Positions 1 to 9,352 are shown, counted from the stretch's first letter. The stretch is DNA of 64,000 nt from Crocinitomix algicola (GCF_001661595.2 NZ_LYPF02000017.1:62001-126000); one strand, 5' to 3'. Notes: generated by a model not told the origin, from the sequence alone. Made by a program: numbers and translations.

Positions 1-264
1 AGTAGCGATTTGACGATAATGATAGAATAATAACCATGTTAGAATAAACGCCGGAAGCGAATTATTCAAAATGTGTCCGAAATCACGTGTGCTGTGTAAA
101 AATGGAGAAGTGAAAATTCCTATTAATCCAGACCATTCACCTGGCCTGACACCATACTTGTACCAATTGAGGTCAAACGTATAATCCATTATAAAAACGA
201 GCCACATTAACAGCACGATAGTAAACGAAATTGCAAATGATATACGTGTTACTTTTCGATTCAT
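1..264 (-). CDS. Rhomboid-family intramembrane serine protease, N-terminal part
   Basis: A leftward gene that runs off the left window edge, so only about 88 N-terminal residues are visible. Translation from the ATG at 264 gives a short basic start (MNRKVTR), a membrane segment at about residues 8-26, then WYKYGVRPGEWSGLIGIFTS and PFLHS, a DFGHILNNS motif and the start of the next membrane segment. The G-R-P-x-x-x-x-G-L-x-G-I and H-x-x-N pattern is typical of small Bacteroidota rhomboids; the catalytic Ser and second His would lie outside the window. An in-frame GTG at 336 was not used because it lies inside the glmS terminator hairpin. The family call is from motif recognition only. Confidence 0.75.
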   Translation of the reverse strand, partial: MNRKVTRISFAISFTIVLLMWLVFIMDYTFDLNWYKYGVRPGEWSGLIGIFTSPFLHSTRDFGHILNNSLPAFILTWLLFYHYRQIAT

Positions 265-308
265 TAAAATAGGAATATCAAATACACTGCCCAAACCTAT
301 CTTATGCC

Positions 309-339
309 AAAAAGGCGTGAACGAATTAACTTTCACGCC
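309..339 (-). terminator. Rho-independent terminator after glmS
   Basis: Read leftward, a perfect 7-bp stem (GGCGTGA at 339-333, TCACGCC at 320-314) with a 12-nt loop is followed by five T. It lies 60 bp past the glmS stop and ends the leftward glgA-like/DUF4270/glmS operon. Confidence 0.75.
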
Positions 340-398
340 AAATATGGTAAAATCAATTGGTTAAAACGTCAAAATTAACGTGTAGCCGTTTTTAATGT

Positions 399-2243
399 TT
401 ATTCTACAGTAACAGACTTAGCCAGATTACGAGGTTGATCAACATTACAACCTCTCATTACGGCAATATGGTAAGATATCAATTGAAGGGGAATTGTCGC
501 TAAAATTGGAACAATAAATTCATCCGATTTAGGGATTTCAATAATGTGGTCCGCAATGTCCTTAACCGCAGTATCTCCTTTGCTTACAATTCCTATAATT
601 TTACCTTTACGCGCTTTTACTTCTTGGATATTACTCACCACCTTCTCATAGTGCTCACCATGTGCAGCAACTACAAAAACTGGCATATTTTCATCGATCA
701 AGGCTATTGGCCCATGTTTCATCTCAGCTGCAGGGTATCCTTCTGCATGAATATAACTGATTTCCTTCAACTTTAAGGCACCTTCTAAAGCAATTGGATA
801 AGACGTTCCTCGACCTAAATAAAGTGCATTCTGCGCATCTTTATATATTTCAGCAACACCGCGTATATAATCATCACTTTTTAATAGTTCCTCAATTTTT
901 TCCGGTAAAGACTCCAATTCATCTAATAACAACTGGAATTTTTTGTCGGCAATAGTTCCTTTTCGTTTTCCTATTGCCAATGCCATTAAAGCTAAGACCA
1001 CTAATTGAGTGGTAAATGCTTTAGTTGAAGCAACACCAATCTCAGGGCCAGCGTGTGTGTAGGAACCAGCGTCAGTTACTCTAGAAATTGTCGATCCTAC
1101 CACATTAACAATACCTAACAAAGTCGCTCCTTGTTCCTTCGCCATTTTTAAAGCCGCAAGTGTATCTGCTGTCTCACCAGATTGTGAGATTGCAATCACC
1201 ACATCATTTTTATTGATAATCGGATTTCTATATCTAAACTCACTAGCATACTCAACTTCGACCGGAATACGCGCTAAATCTTCAAAATAATATTCTGCAA
1301 CCAATGCAGCGTGCCATGATGTACCACAAGCAATTATAATAATTCGATCCGCTTTGGCTATCTGCTCTTCATAATCTTTAATCCCGCCTAAAGAAACACG
1401 TCCAGATTTGGCATCTAAACGCCCTCTAAAACTATCGTGAATTGCACGTGGCTGCTCATAAATTTCTTTTAGCATAAAATGCTCATACCCCCCCTTTTCT
1501 AATTCCTCCAGCTGCATCTCTAACTCCTGTACATAAGGAGAAATTTCTTTATTACTTATGCTAATTATTCTTAATCCATTTTTTCGATCAATAATTGCAA
1601 TTTGCTCATCCTCCAAATAAACTACATTTTTTGTGTACTCAACAATTGGAGTCGCATCTGACGCTAAATAATATTCATCCTCGCCCATTCCAATTACCAA
1701 TGGACTACTTTTTTTAGCGGCAATTATTTTATCAGGATCTTCAGTAGAAACGACTACAATAGCATAAGCCCCATGCACCTCGTTTAACGCGATTCGAACA
1801 GCTTCGACTAACGAAACTCCGCTTTTCTCTTTGATATCCTCAATAAGGTGAACAAGGACTTCAGTATCCGTCTCACTCTTAAATTCGTGCCCTCTTTTTA
1901 TGAGTTCCTTCTTGAGAATATCATAATTCTCAATAATTCCATTATGCACTAGCGCTATAGAACCATCTCCAGAGCAATGGGGGTGAGCATTCACATCATT
2001 TGGCAAACCGTGAGTTGCCCAACGCGTATGACCAATGCCAACTGTCCCTTCAGTTGAATGTCCATCTACAAATTCAGTTAAGTCGATGACTTTACCTTGA
2101 CGTTTGTAAACATTTAAATTCGTTCCATTTTCCAATAATGCGATGCCCGCACTATCATATCCTCTATATTCTAATCGACTTAGGCCTTTAATTAAAATAG
2201 GGTATGCCTTTTTATCCCCTATGTATCCAACAATTCCACACAT
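399..2243 (-). CDS. glmS: Glutamine--fructose-6-phosphate aminotransferase (isomerizing)
   Basis: Makes glucosamine-6-phosphate from fructose-6-phosphate and glutamine, the first committed step to UDP-GlcNAc for peptidoglycan and LPS. At 614 residues it has the usual length. The N-terminal Ntn glutaminase domain starts MCGIVGYIG with Cys2 as nucleophile, and carries GHTRWATHG and HNGIIENY. Two SIS domains follow (about 295-425 and 465-600) with SQSGETADT, STKAFTTQ and EGALKLKEISYIHAEGY. The C terminus, NLAKSVTVE, is the conserved end of the isomerase domain. It is the last gene of a leftward operon, starting 6 bp after DUF4270, and is followed by a terminator. Confidence 0.97.
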   Translation of the reverse strand: MCGIVGYIGDKKAYPILIKGLSRLEYRGYDSAGIALLENGTNLNVYKRQGKVIDLTEFVDGHSTEGTVGIGHTRWATHGLPNDVNAHPHCSGDGSIALVHNGIIENYDILKKELIKRGHEFKSETDTEVLVHLIEDIKEKSGVSLVEAVRIALNEVHGAYAIVVVSTEDPDKIIAAKKSSPLVIGMGEDEYYLASDATPIVEYTKNVVYLEDEQIAIIDRKNGLRIISISNKEISPYVQELEMQLEELEKGGYEHFMLKEIYEQPRAIHDSFRGRLDAKSGRVSLGGIKDYEEQIAKADRIIIIACGTSWHAALVAEYYFEDLARIPVEVEYASEFRYRNPIINKNDVVIAISQSGETADTLAALKMAKEQGATLLGIVNVVGSTISRVTDAGSYTHAGPEIGVASTKAFTTQLVVLALMALAIGKRKGTIADKKFQLLLDELESLPEKIEELLKSDDYIRGVAEIYKDAQNALYLGRGTSYPIALEGALKLKEISYIHAEGYPAAEMKHGPIALIDENMPVFVVAAHGEHYEKVVSNIQEVKARKGKIIGIVSKGDTAVKDIADHIIEIPKSDEFIVPILATIPLQLISYHIAVMRGCNVDQPRNLAKSVTVE

Positions 2244-2249
2244 ATTGGT

Positions 2250-3626
2250 CTAATATTCTGTATAAGTAATTTCTAATCGCGGTTTATTTTTCAGAGTCGT
2301 TCTTTGGCCATTAAAAATAATGCGCTCTACCGTTGAAGCGAAAAAAGCGGGTGAGTACACTCGATAACCCACATTCTCAAAATCGCCATTTAACAATCCT
2401 TGAATTTCTTGTGTCATGATAAAACGGTATTCTTTCGCGTCTTCATCGTAAGTAACGGAATTGTCCGTTGTTGTCGATCCAAAACCATAATCTTCAGTAA
2501 AGGTAGATAATTTACTATCTACAATTCGTGCAATGAATAATCGTGCTGAAGGGTCAAATACATCCGAAGCATAATCTTGAATTGGTAGCACCAATACTGC
2601 TCGATTTATTATTCTTGGATTAGGATTTCCTAAACTATCTTTATAAAACTCCTCAATGTGCGGAAATTTTATCACTCCTCTAATTGCTCCCCCTTGCACA
2701 TAAAAAGTTTCTTCACCCATTGAAGGATTGTCCTCTGCTAATTCCACTTGCGTTCCTGTGCGGTCATATTCTATTTTATTATAGCGTGCTGTAGAACTAT
2801 TAATGTCAAAATCGAAGCTATCGTATTCATCCGAAACAGTATGATAGTAAAGGGTAACCTTTGATACGGCATCCTCGAGCGAGAAGTATAACACTGTTCC
2901 ATCACCACTTGATAATCCAAACTTTGGTGCGTCTGGAACATTGACTTTTATGTACAATCCTTTAAACGTATTTGTTGCAAAATTTTCGTTCAATAAACCT
3001 GCATTGGCATCAGCTATAAAATCCATACCTAACTCCGTTTTAAGCGGAATTCGCAGGTGCGGCACGATTGTATCTTCTCCAACAATTTGATTAGCGACAA
3101 AATCTGGCGAAAATACAGCGGGATCATCAAAAGTTAAATTTGAGCCTATTGTTGTCGGCTCCTCAAAAGTATAGTAAACCTGACTCGTTCTTTCAAGGAT
3201 ATCATCTATTTCATAAACCTCAATTGAGATATCTTGAAAATTTGCGTAATAATTTATCGAAGTATATCGTAAAGAAAGTATAACCGAGTCCATAATCACT
3301 TCACCGGCATCTGGAAAATCATTGGTGATATTATCAGGAACAATTTGTGTTACAATTCCACAATTTACTGCTCCAAATATTGGGTCATGATAAGCTCCTA
3401 ATAGACCCACAGAGGTCTCATCACTTTCCATACTATCAACAAATTCGGACTCTGTATAAACAGTAAATGTATCCGTTATTTGAAAATTCAAATTTTGATT
3501 ATCCAAATTACTACCTACCGCGGACTCATCCTTTTTACACGCAGTGAATAAAATTACTAAGCCAAAAAAAGTGGCGGAAAGTGTTAAAACTTTCCGCCTT
3601 AAAATTATTTCTTTTCTGTTTGTCAT
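2250..3626 (-). CDS. DUF4270 family lipoprotein
   Basis: A 458-residue secreted lipoprotein. The N terminus is basic, followed by a hydrophobic stretch and a lipobox ending FTAC, with Cys30 as the lipidation site. The rest is beta-rich with no recognised catalytic motif. It resembles the Bacteroidota DUF4270 proteins, often found between a glycogen-synthase-like gene and glmS exactly as here, which supports the call. Its function is unknown; a cell-envelope role at the outer membrane is an inference from the lipobox. It sits 90 bp downstream of the glgA-like gene and 6 bp before glmS. Confidence 0.8.
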   Translation of the reverse strand: MTNRKEIILRRKVLTLSATFFGLVILFTACKKDESAVGSNLDNQNLNFQITDTFTVYTESEFVDSMESDETSVGLLGAYHDPIFGAVNCGIVTQIVPDNITNDFPDAGEVIMDSVILSLRYTSINYYANFQDISIEVYEIDDILERTSQVYYTFEEPTTIGSNLTFDDPAVFSPDFVANQIVGEDTIVPHLRIPLKTELGMDFIADANAGLLNENFATNTFKGLYIKVNVPDAPKFGLSSGDGTVLYFSLEDAVSKVTLYYHTVSDEYDSFDFDINSSTARYNKIEYDRTGTQVELAEDNPSMGEETFYVQGGAIRGVIKFPHIEEFYKDSLGNPNPRIINRAVLVLPIQDYASDVFDPSARLFIARIVDSKLSTFTEDYGFGSTTTDNSVTYDEDAKEYRFIMTQEIQGLLNGDFENVGYRVYSPAFFASTVERIIFNGQRTTLKNKPRLEITYTEY

Positions 3627-3716
3627 CTGTGTACAATTCCTTTAAATTGTCTAATACGTTTGTTTGTCAACAGATGAAACGCAGTTATCAAATTTGATCC
3701 TACTTCGTTTCGCGCA

Positions 3717-4535
3717 TTAAACTACGATCTCTTCTACTATTTGGTCGTAAAATTCATTTACCGGTTTAACGCAAGATTCTTCCGAATAGTATTCCAAGAA
3801 TGGAGTGTCAGATTCTTTTATTGCTTTTACAACATCCGGATCAATTGATTCACTTCCCTGAATTACACCATCAGAAACCTGCATTGCTTTTTTCGTCAAT
3901 GTTACAAAATCAACTTCTTTTAATTCGCTGATATCTGCTTCATCAAAGCCGTCAAATTTAAGCTTTTCGTAAAAGTTTGAATCCCAATTTTTGTTAAATC
4001 CATTGTCGTATACCGAATAAACCACTTTTGCATCAGCAAAATGTGGGTCGTTTTGATACAATTTCTTTATATAGAGTGGAGTTAAAGCAGTCATCCAACC
4101 ATGACAGTGAATGATATCTGGTTTCCATCCTAATTTTTTTACAGTTTCCAATACTCCTCTTCCAAAGAACATTGCACGTTCGTCATTATCTTCAAAGTAC
4201 TCCCCGTTTGAATCTGTAACAGTTGCTTTTCGTGTAAAAAAGTCTTCGTTATCAATAAAATAAACTTGAATTTTAGCTTGTGGTACAGAAGCCACTTTTA
4301 TTATTAATGGATGATCAACATCGTTAATTATAAGGTTCATCCCAGACAAACGAATTACTTCGTGTAATTGATGCCTTCTTTCATTAATACAGCCGTAACG
4401 CGGCATAAATGCTCTAATCTCTTTTCCTCCCTCTTGAATTCCCTGTGGCAATTTTCTTGCTGCCGATGCAATATCTGATTGTGGTAAAAAAGGTGAAATT
4501 TCTTGCGAAATGTATAGTACTCTTTTCTTCTCCAT
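3717..4535 (-). CDS. Glycogen/starch synthase N-terminal-domain protein (GT5-like)
   Basis: A 272-residue protein matching only the N-terminal Rossmann domain of glycogen synthase. It opens KRVLYISQEISPF, as in the synthase N terminus, and has FMPRYGCINERRHQLHEV and PDIIHCHGWMTAL. The C-terminal glycosyltransferase domain (another 200 or so residues in full-length GlgA) is absent, and the ADP-glucose-binding K-x-G-G motif near the N terminus is replaced by a region reading SDIASAARKLP. Catalysis is therefore doubtful and a regulatory or binding role is possible. It is the first gene of the DUF4270-glmS operon and is divergent from panC. The stand-alone form recurs in Bacteroidota, so this is not a local truncation. 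Confidence 0.75.
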   Translation of the reverse strand: MEKKRVLYISQEISPFLPQSDIASAARKLPQGIQEGGKEIRAFMPRYGCINERRHQLHEVIRLSGMNLIINDVDHPLIIKVASVPQAKIQVYFIDNEDFFTRKATVTDSNGEYFEDNDERAMFFGRGVLETVKKLGWKPDIIHCHGWMTALTPLYIKKLYQNDPHFADAKVVYSVYDNGFNKNWDSNFYEKLKFDGFDEADISELKEVDFVTLTKKAMQVSDGVIQGSESIDPDVVKAIKESDTPFLEYYSEESCVKPVNEFYDQIVEEIVV

Positions 4536-4561
4536 AAAGTTAATAAGCTATAATTTGAGTA

Positions 4562-4592
4562 CAAAATTACTAAAAAAAAGGCAGAAATTCAA
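4562..4592 (-). promoter_or_regulatory. Promoter of the glgA-like/DUF4270/glmS operon
   Basis: Read leftward, TAATTTTG (4569-4562) fits the Bacteroidota -7 consensus TAnnTTTG. A TTG (4592-4590) lies 20 bp upstream as the -33 element. It is 27 bp from the first gene's start. Confidence 0.65.
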
Positions 4593-4602
4593 TTGTAAAG
4601 CA

Positions 4603-4610
4603 TAGATTTG
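4603..4610 (+). promoter_or_regulatory. panC -7 box
   Basis: TAGATTTG matches TAnnTTTG. Transcription would start near 4616, so the GTG at 4634 fits as panC start better than the in-frame TTG at 4616. Confidence 0.5.
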
Positions 4611-4633
4611 TAGGCTTGTTCAAGAATTTTGAT

Positions 4634-5488
4634 GTGATAATTGCAAAGAATCAAAGTGAATTAAGTGCTGCAATTGCGGCATTAAAAAATGAAAATCCAT
4701 CGGCAAAAGTTGGATTTGTTCCAACCATGGGTGCCCTGCATCCCGGTCATATGACCCTTATAGCAAACGCAAGGCAACAAACTGATATTGTTGTGTGTAG
4801 TATTTTCGTTAACCCCACCCAATTTAACAATCCCAAAGATCTTGAAACTTATCCTCGCACGATAGACGCCGACAAAGAGCTTCTATTAAGAAATGGCTGT
4901 AATATTTTACTTCTACCGGATTTTGATTCCGTTTACCCAAACGGTGTTTTAAATTATGAAATTGATTTAGGCGGAATTGATAAGCACATGGAGGGAGCGT
5001 TTAGACCCGGTCATTTTAAAGGCGTTTGCATGGTCGTGGAACGATTTTTTGAAATGGTTAAACCCGAAATTGCATTTTTCGGACTGAAAGACTTTCAGCA
5101 ATTGGCTGTCATCAAAAAGATGGTTCAAGTTAAAAGATTACCTGTAACTATTGTTGGTGTTCCCATTGCAAGAGCAGAAAGCGGATTAGCATTGAGCTCG
5201 AGAAACGCTTTGCTATCAGACACTGAAAAAGAAGAAGCCGCATTAATTCACAAAGCACTCTTGAGTGGAATGAATCGCTATAAAGAAACGGTTGATGCTA
5301 TGGCTATTCGATCTAAGATAGAATCAGAATTTCTAAACTCTAGTCTCACAGTAGAATATATCTCATTCGTTGACAATAACACCCTTCAAGAAGTGAACAA
5401 AGTAGACGCAAATACCACAGTTTGTATAGTTGTCTATTGTGGAAATGTAAGATTAATTGACAATATGCAGTTTTCTGAGGCGAAGTAA
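4634..5488 (+). CDS. panC: Pantothenate synthetase
   Basis: Joins pantoate and beta-alanine using ATP, the last step of pantothenate synthesis. It shows the nucleotide-binding signature PTMGALHPGH (HxGH type), SIFVNPTQF, the pantoate-site region FGLKDFQQL, and the KMSKS-like LSSRNALLS. The reading frame is open from a TTG at 4616 (290 residues). The GTG at 4634 was chosen (284 residues) because the VPTMG motif then falls at residue 29, as in E. coli PanC, and because the -7 box at 4603-4610 leaves no leader for the TTG. It is divergent from the glgA-like operon; panD is not adjacent. Confidence 0.93.
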   Translation: MIIAKNQSELSAAIAALKNENPSAKVGFVPTMGALHPGHMTLIANARQQTDIVVCSIFVNPTQFNNPKDLETYPRTIDADKELLLRNGCNILLLPDFDSVYPNGVLNYEIDLGGIDKHMEGAFRPGHFKGVCMVVERFFEMVKPEIAFFGLKDFQQLAVIKKMVQVKRLPVTIVGVPIARAESGLALSSRNALLSDTEKEEAALIHKALLSGMNRYKETVDAMAIRSKIESEFLNSSLTVEYISFVDNNTLQEVNKVDANTTVCIVVYCGNVRLIDNMQFSEAK

Positions 5489-5554
5489 AATAAGTCTTTT
5501 TGTTCCGAATTACGCTTTTATTCAAATTAATGCTGACGGTATAGTCAAATTAAC

Positions 5555-5562
5555 TATTTTTG
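5555..5562 (+). promoter_or_regulatory. metK -7 box
   Basis: TATTTTTG fits TAnnTTTG and lies 27 bp before the metK ATG. No clear -33 TTG is visible. Confidence 0.5.
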
Positions 5563-5589
5563 CCCTTCATTTAAATCGTATTTAATACT

Positions 5590-6843
5590 ATGTCATATCT
5601 ATTTACATCTGAATCCGTTTCAGAAGGTCATCCAGATAAAGTGGCAGATCAAATATCTGATGCACTTATCGACCATTTTATGGCATTTGATCCTCAATCA
5701 AAAGTAGCGTGTGAAACGCTAGTTACAACCGGCTTGGTGACATTAGCAGGTGAGGTAAAATCAAATGCTTACCTAGACGTACAACAAATTGCTCGTGATA
5801 CTATCGCGAAAATTGGTTATACAAAATCTGAATATCAATTTGACGCCAAATCGTGTGCTGTTATCTCTGCTATTCATGAACAATCCGATGATATCAATCG
5901 TGGTGTTGATCGTGAAGACCCGATGCAGCAAGGAGCTGGTGACCAAGGAATGATGTTTGGTTACGCGACTAAAGAAACTGCTAACTTCATGCCTTTGGCA
6001 TTAGACTTATCGCATAAAATTTTGCAAGTTCTTGCTGAATTAAGACGAGAAAACGATTCTATTACATATTTACGTCCAGATGCAAAAGCACAAGTAACGA
6101 TAGAATATTCTGACGATAATGTCCCTCAACGTATTGATTCAATAGTTGTTTCTACTCAACACGATGATTTTGATTCGAATGATGAGGTTATGCTTAAGAA
6201 GATTAAAGAAGATATCGTTTCTATTTTAATTCCTCGAGTAAAAGAGCAATTGGCGCCAAATCTTCAAGCATTATTTACCGAAGATATTACTTATCACATC
6301 AATCCTACTGGTAAATTCGTAATTGGTGGTCCGCATGGTGATGCTGGTCTAACTGGACGAAAAATCATTGTAGACACCTATGGTGGAAAAGGAGCACATG
6401 GAGGAGGAGCATTTTCAGGAAAAGATCCATCTAAAGTTGATCGTTCTGGTGCATATGCTACTAGACATATTGCTAAAAACCTTGTTGCTGCGGGTGTAGC
6501 AGATGAAATTCTTGTACAAGTATCATACGCCATTGGTGTAGTCGAACCTACTGGAATTTTCGTTGATACCTATGGAACAGCAAAAGTTGATAAAACGGAT
6601 GGTGAAATTGCAAAAATTGTACGGGAGATATTCGATATGCGTCCGTATGCAATAGAAACACGTTTAAAATTAAGAAATCCTATCTATTCAGACACTGCAG
6701 CCTACGGTCACATGGGCAGAACTTCTGAAAAGAAACAAGTAACGTTTAGCAATGCTGGACGTCAAGAAACTGTTGAAGTTGAAACTTTCACATGGGAAAA
6801 ATTAGATTACGTTGACAAAGTAAAAGCTGCTTTTAACATCTAA
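5590..6843 (+). CDS. metK: S-adenosylmethionine synthetase
   Basis: Makes S-adenosylmethionine from methionine and ATP, the cell's main methyl donor. At 417 residues it has the normal length. Motifs include SEGHPDKVADQISDA (ATP and Mg site), GAGDQGMMFGYA (methionine and adenosine loop), and GGGAFSGKDPSKVDRSGAY (phosphate loop). It carries its own promoter box and a terminator directly after the stop, so it is probably monocistronic. Confidence 0.97.
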   Translation: MSYLFTSESVSEGHPDKVADQISDALIDHFMAFDPQSKVACETLVTTGLVTLAGEVKSNAYLDVQQIARDTIAKIGYTKSEYQFDAKSCAVISAIHEQSDDINRGVDREDPMQQGAGDQGMMFGYATKETANFMPLALDLSHKILQVLAELRRENDSITYLRPDAKAQVTIEYSDDNVPQRIDSIVVSTQHDDFDSNDEVMLKKIKEDIVSILIPRVKEQLAPNLQALFTEDITYHINPTGKFVIGGPHGDAGLTGRKIIVDTYGGKGAHGGGAFSGKDPSKVDRSGAYATRHIAKNLVAAGVADEILVQVSYAIGVVEPTGIFVDTYGTAKVDKTDGEIAKIVREIFDMRPYAIETRLKLRNPIYSDTAAYGHMGRTSEKKQVTFSNAGRQETVEVETFTWEKLDYVDKVKAAFNI

Positions 6844-6863
6844 TCAATCAAAAACTATAAAAC

Positions 6864-6893
6864 ATCCGCGTCATTTTTTGGCGCGGATTTTTT
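6864..6893 (+). terminator. Rho-independent terminator after metK
   Basis: Perfect 7-bp stem ATCCGCG (6864-6870) and CGCGGAT (6882-6888) with an 11-nt loop, running into six T. The next gene's ATG follows at 6899. Confidence 0.8.
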
Positions 6894-6898
6894 GTGTC

Positions 6899-7324
6899 AT
6901 GAATTTTATTAACTGGGGGTTAATTGGACTATTTAGCGGAACCTTCTTATCTGCCACGCTTCTCCCATTCCCGTCAGAAGCGCTTGTCATTGCGTTTAAC
7001 AATCTCAACTATTCTTTTTGGACAGTTTTATTCACGGCGAGTCTAGGTAATTTTATCGGCGGCTTAACAAACTATTTCATCGGATACAAATCAAATGTTA
7101 CACTTTTAAAAAAACGTTTCCAACTTAACGAAAATCGAATAATAAGATGGGAAAGGCGCTTAGCTAAGTGGGGGATGTGGTTGGGGCTTTTATCCTGGAT
7201 CCCAATTATTGGCGATCCAATGGTGGCTGTTATGGGCTTTTACAAAGTAAAGCTCTTACCTTTTGCTCTTATGATGCTAATTGGCAAGTTTTTTAGATAC
7301 TATATAATCCTGTCCTTACTCTGA
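6899..7324 (+). CDS. Small membrane protein, YqaA/VTT (DedA-like) type
   Basis: A 141-residue inner-membrane protein. It has the YqaA-like features: a first segment with LLPFPSEALV, then GNFIGGLTNYFIGY, a basic cytoplasmic stretch (ERRLAKWGMWLGLLSWIP) and GDPMVAVMGFYK near the C terminus. The G-x-x-x-G and W-I-P-x-x-G-D-P pattern is shared with DedA/VTT proteins, some of which move lipids across membranes; the substrate here is unknown. The ATG at 6899 was chosen because the upstream in-frame TTG (6878) lies inside the metK terminator. The gene converges on rnc with a 12-bp gap. Confidence 0.75.
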   Translation: MNFINWGLIGLFSGTFLSATLLPFPSEALVIAFNNLNYSFWTVLFTASLGNFIGGLTNYFIGYKSNVTLLKKRFQLNENRIIRWERRLAKWGMWLGLLSWIPIIGDPMVAVMGFYKVKLLPFALMMLIGKFFRYYIILSLL

Positions 7325-7336
7325 TTGTAGACTTTA

Positions 7337-8071
7337 TCAATGGAGTCCTAAGAGTGTCATTGTTTCATTGGATGCATTCTGTTCAGCCTCCTTTTTCGCT
7401 GTACCTTTACCCATTCCCCATTCCTTATTATTGATGATGACACGTGCTGTGTAAATAAAATCATTCTCTTTTGTTGCTTCATCAATGATTTCAAAAGAAA
7501 TATTGAACTTATTCTTTTGACCCCAAATTAGCAACAGACTTTTAAAATCCATCTCTTGAGAAAGCACTTCCTTAAAATTGATGAATTTTTTGATGACATA
7601 TTTTTCAAAGACAGCCCTAGTTGTATCATAATCAGAATCTAAATACATCGCACCAATTAAGGCCTCCATGGCATTTCCTTCAAGTGTCGCAACTTTTATA
7701 GAGCGTCCTTTTCGGTAACGCATATATGATTCTAGCTCTAATTCACCACCAATATAAGCTAACATCTTCCGATTTACAATCTTCGCTTTAACTTTTGTTA
7801 GGTAACCTTCATCTTCATTTGGGAATCGGTCATACAGATAATGCGCAACGATGAGATCAATAACGGTATCACCCAGATATTCTAAACGCTCGTTGCTCTC
7901 ACATTCTTCCCGCGTATTACTAAAGGATTTATGCGTTAGTGCATCAATAAATAAATCTAAATCTATAGGACGATAATTAAACTTTTTTTCAAGGAAGTCC
8001 ACCAACCGCTGCTCGGAAGGGTCTCTTTTTTTAGCAAAAAGCTTCGGGACACGTGAAAGTTTAGTCCTCAT
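7337..8071 (-). CDS. rnc: Ribonuclease III
   Basis: A double-strand RNA endonuclease for rRNA and mRNA processing. At 244 residues it has an RNase III domain with the signature NERLEYLGDTVIDLI, the metal-binding EALIGAMYLD, and a C-terminal double-strand-RNA-binding domain (about 170-242) ending GKGTAKKEAEQNASNE. Its start overlaps the 3' end of fabF by 11 bp, so the two are probably translationally coupled. This acpP-fabF-rnc order is common in Bacteroidota. Confidence 0.95.
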   Translation of the reverse strand: MRTKLSRVPKLFAKKRDPSEQRLVDFLEKKFNYRPIDLDLFIDALTHKSFSNTREECESNERLEYLGDTVIDLIVAHYLYDRFPNEDEGYLTKVKAKIVNRKMLAYIGGELELESYMRYRKGRSIKVATLEGNAMEALIGAMYLDSDYDTTRAVFEKYVIKKFINFKEVLSQEMDFKSLLLIWGQKNKFNISFEIIDEATKENDFIYTARVIINNKEWGMGKGTAKKEAEQNASNETMTLLGLH

Positions 8072-9314
8072 AAGATTTGAAAATCACAGATGTATTGTGA
8101 CCTCCGAATCCAAACGTATTACTTAACGCGTACTTTACTTCTCGTTCCTGTGCTTTATTGAACGTAAAATTGAGTTTGTTATCGATTTCCGGATCATCCG
8201 TGAAATGATTAATTGTTGGAGGTACTATATTATTTTGAATTGCCTTAATACATGCAATTGCCTCAATAGCTCCAGCAGCACCAAGTAAATGACCTGTCAT
8301 TGATTTAGTTGAGGAGATATTCAAGTCATAGGCATGTTCACCAAATACATTTTTTATCGCCTTCGTTTCAGCGATATCCCCAAGCGGAGTTGAAGTACCG
8401 TGAACGTTAATATAATCAATATCTTCTGGTGAAAGATTTGCTTCTGCAAGCGCTTGTTTCATCACACTAATTGCGCCTAAACCTTCCGGATGCGGTGCAG
8501 TGATATGGTGTGCATCAGCAGATAGGCCGCTTCCCACAATTTCTGCGTAAATTTTAGCACCACGCGCTTTTGCATGTTCCAGTTCTTCAAGAATAAGTGC
8601 TCCTGAACCTTCGCCAAGAACAAAACCTTCTCGATCTACATCGAAAGGTCGTGAAGCCGTTTTAGGATCATCATTCCGAGTAGACAATGCTTTCAACGCA
8701 TTAAATCCGCCAACCCCAGGTTCATTAACACATGCTTCAGAACCTCCCGAAATAATGACATCTGCTTTGTTCAACCTTATCAAATTGAAGGCATCAATCA
8801 TCGCATTGTTGGATGAAGCACATGCTGACACAGTAACATAGTTTGGTCCTCTAAAACCGTATTTCATTGAAATATGGCCGGCAGCAATATCAACAATCAT
8901 TTTTGGAATAAAAAATGGGTTGAATCGAGGTGTACCATCACCAGAAGCAAAAGAACTTGCTTCTTCTTGGAAGGTTGTCAATCCACCTATTCCAGAGCCC
9001 CAGATAACACCAGCTCTATCGAGGTTAAGATTTTCCACATTTAAACCCGAGTCCACCATAGCTTCAGCGGTAGAAACTATGGCGTACTGAGAAAATGGGT
9101 CTAATCTTCTCGCTTCCCTACGATCTATATGATCTTCAACATTGAAGTTCTTCAGCTCGCAAGCAAACTGAGTTTTAAATTTTTCAGCATCAAACTTTGT
9201 GATTTTTGCAGCACCACTCACCCCAGAAACTAAACCTTGCCAATATTCATCTGTAGTGTTTCCTATTGGTGTTAACGCTCCTAGTCCAGTTATTACTACT
9301 CTTTTCAACTCCAT
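8061..9314 (-). CDS. fabF: 3-oxoacyl-[acyl-carrier-protein] synthase II
   Basis: Elongating condensing enzyme of fatty-acid synthesis. It is 417 residues long with the Cys-His-His triad visible: Cys in TVSACASSNN (about 164), His in NVHGTSTPLGD and His in KSMTGHLLGAAGA. The C terminus SNTFGFGGHNTSVIF is diagnostic. It lies 38 bp downstream of acpP and overlaps rnc, forming a leftward operon. Confidence 0.97.
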   Translation of the reverse strand: MELKRVVITGLGALTPIGNTTDEYWQGLVSGVSGAAKITKFDAEKFKTQFACELKNFNVEDHIDRREARRLDPFSQYAIVSTAEAMVDSGLNVENLNLDRAGVIWGSGIGGLTTFQEEASSFASGDGTPRFNPFFIPKMIVDIAAGHISMKYGFRGPNYVTVSACASSNNAMIDAFNLIRLNKADVIISGGSEACVNEPGVGGFNALKALSTRNDDPKTASRPFDVDREGFVLGEGSGALILEELEHAKARGAKIYAEIVGSGLSADAHHITAPHPEGLGAISVMKQALAEANLSPEDIDYINVHGTSTPLGDIAETKAIKNVFGEHAYDLNISSTKSMTGHLLGAAGAIEAIACIKAIQNNIVPPTINHFTDDPEIDNKLNFTFNKAQEREVKYALSNTFGFGGHNTSVIFKSYED

Positions 9315-9352
9315 TCCTTTGCTTTAAATTAAACTCTAATGATTTTTAGAAA

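Noticed and set aside
333-336. GTG start for the rhomboid gene
   Set aside because: It falls within the glmS terminator hairpin; ATG 264 fits the family start.
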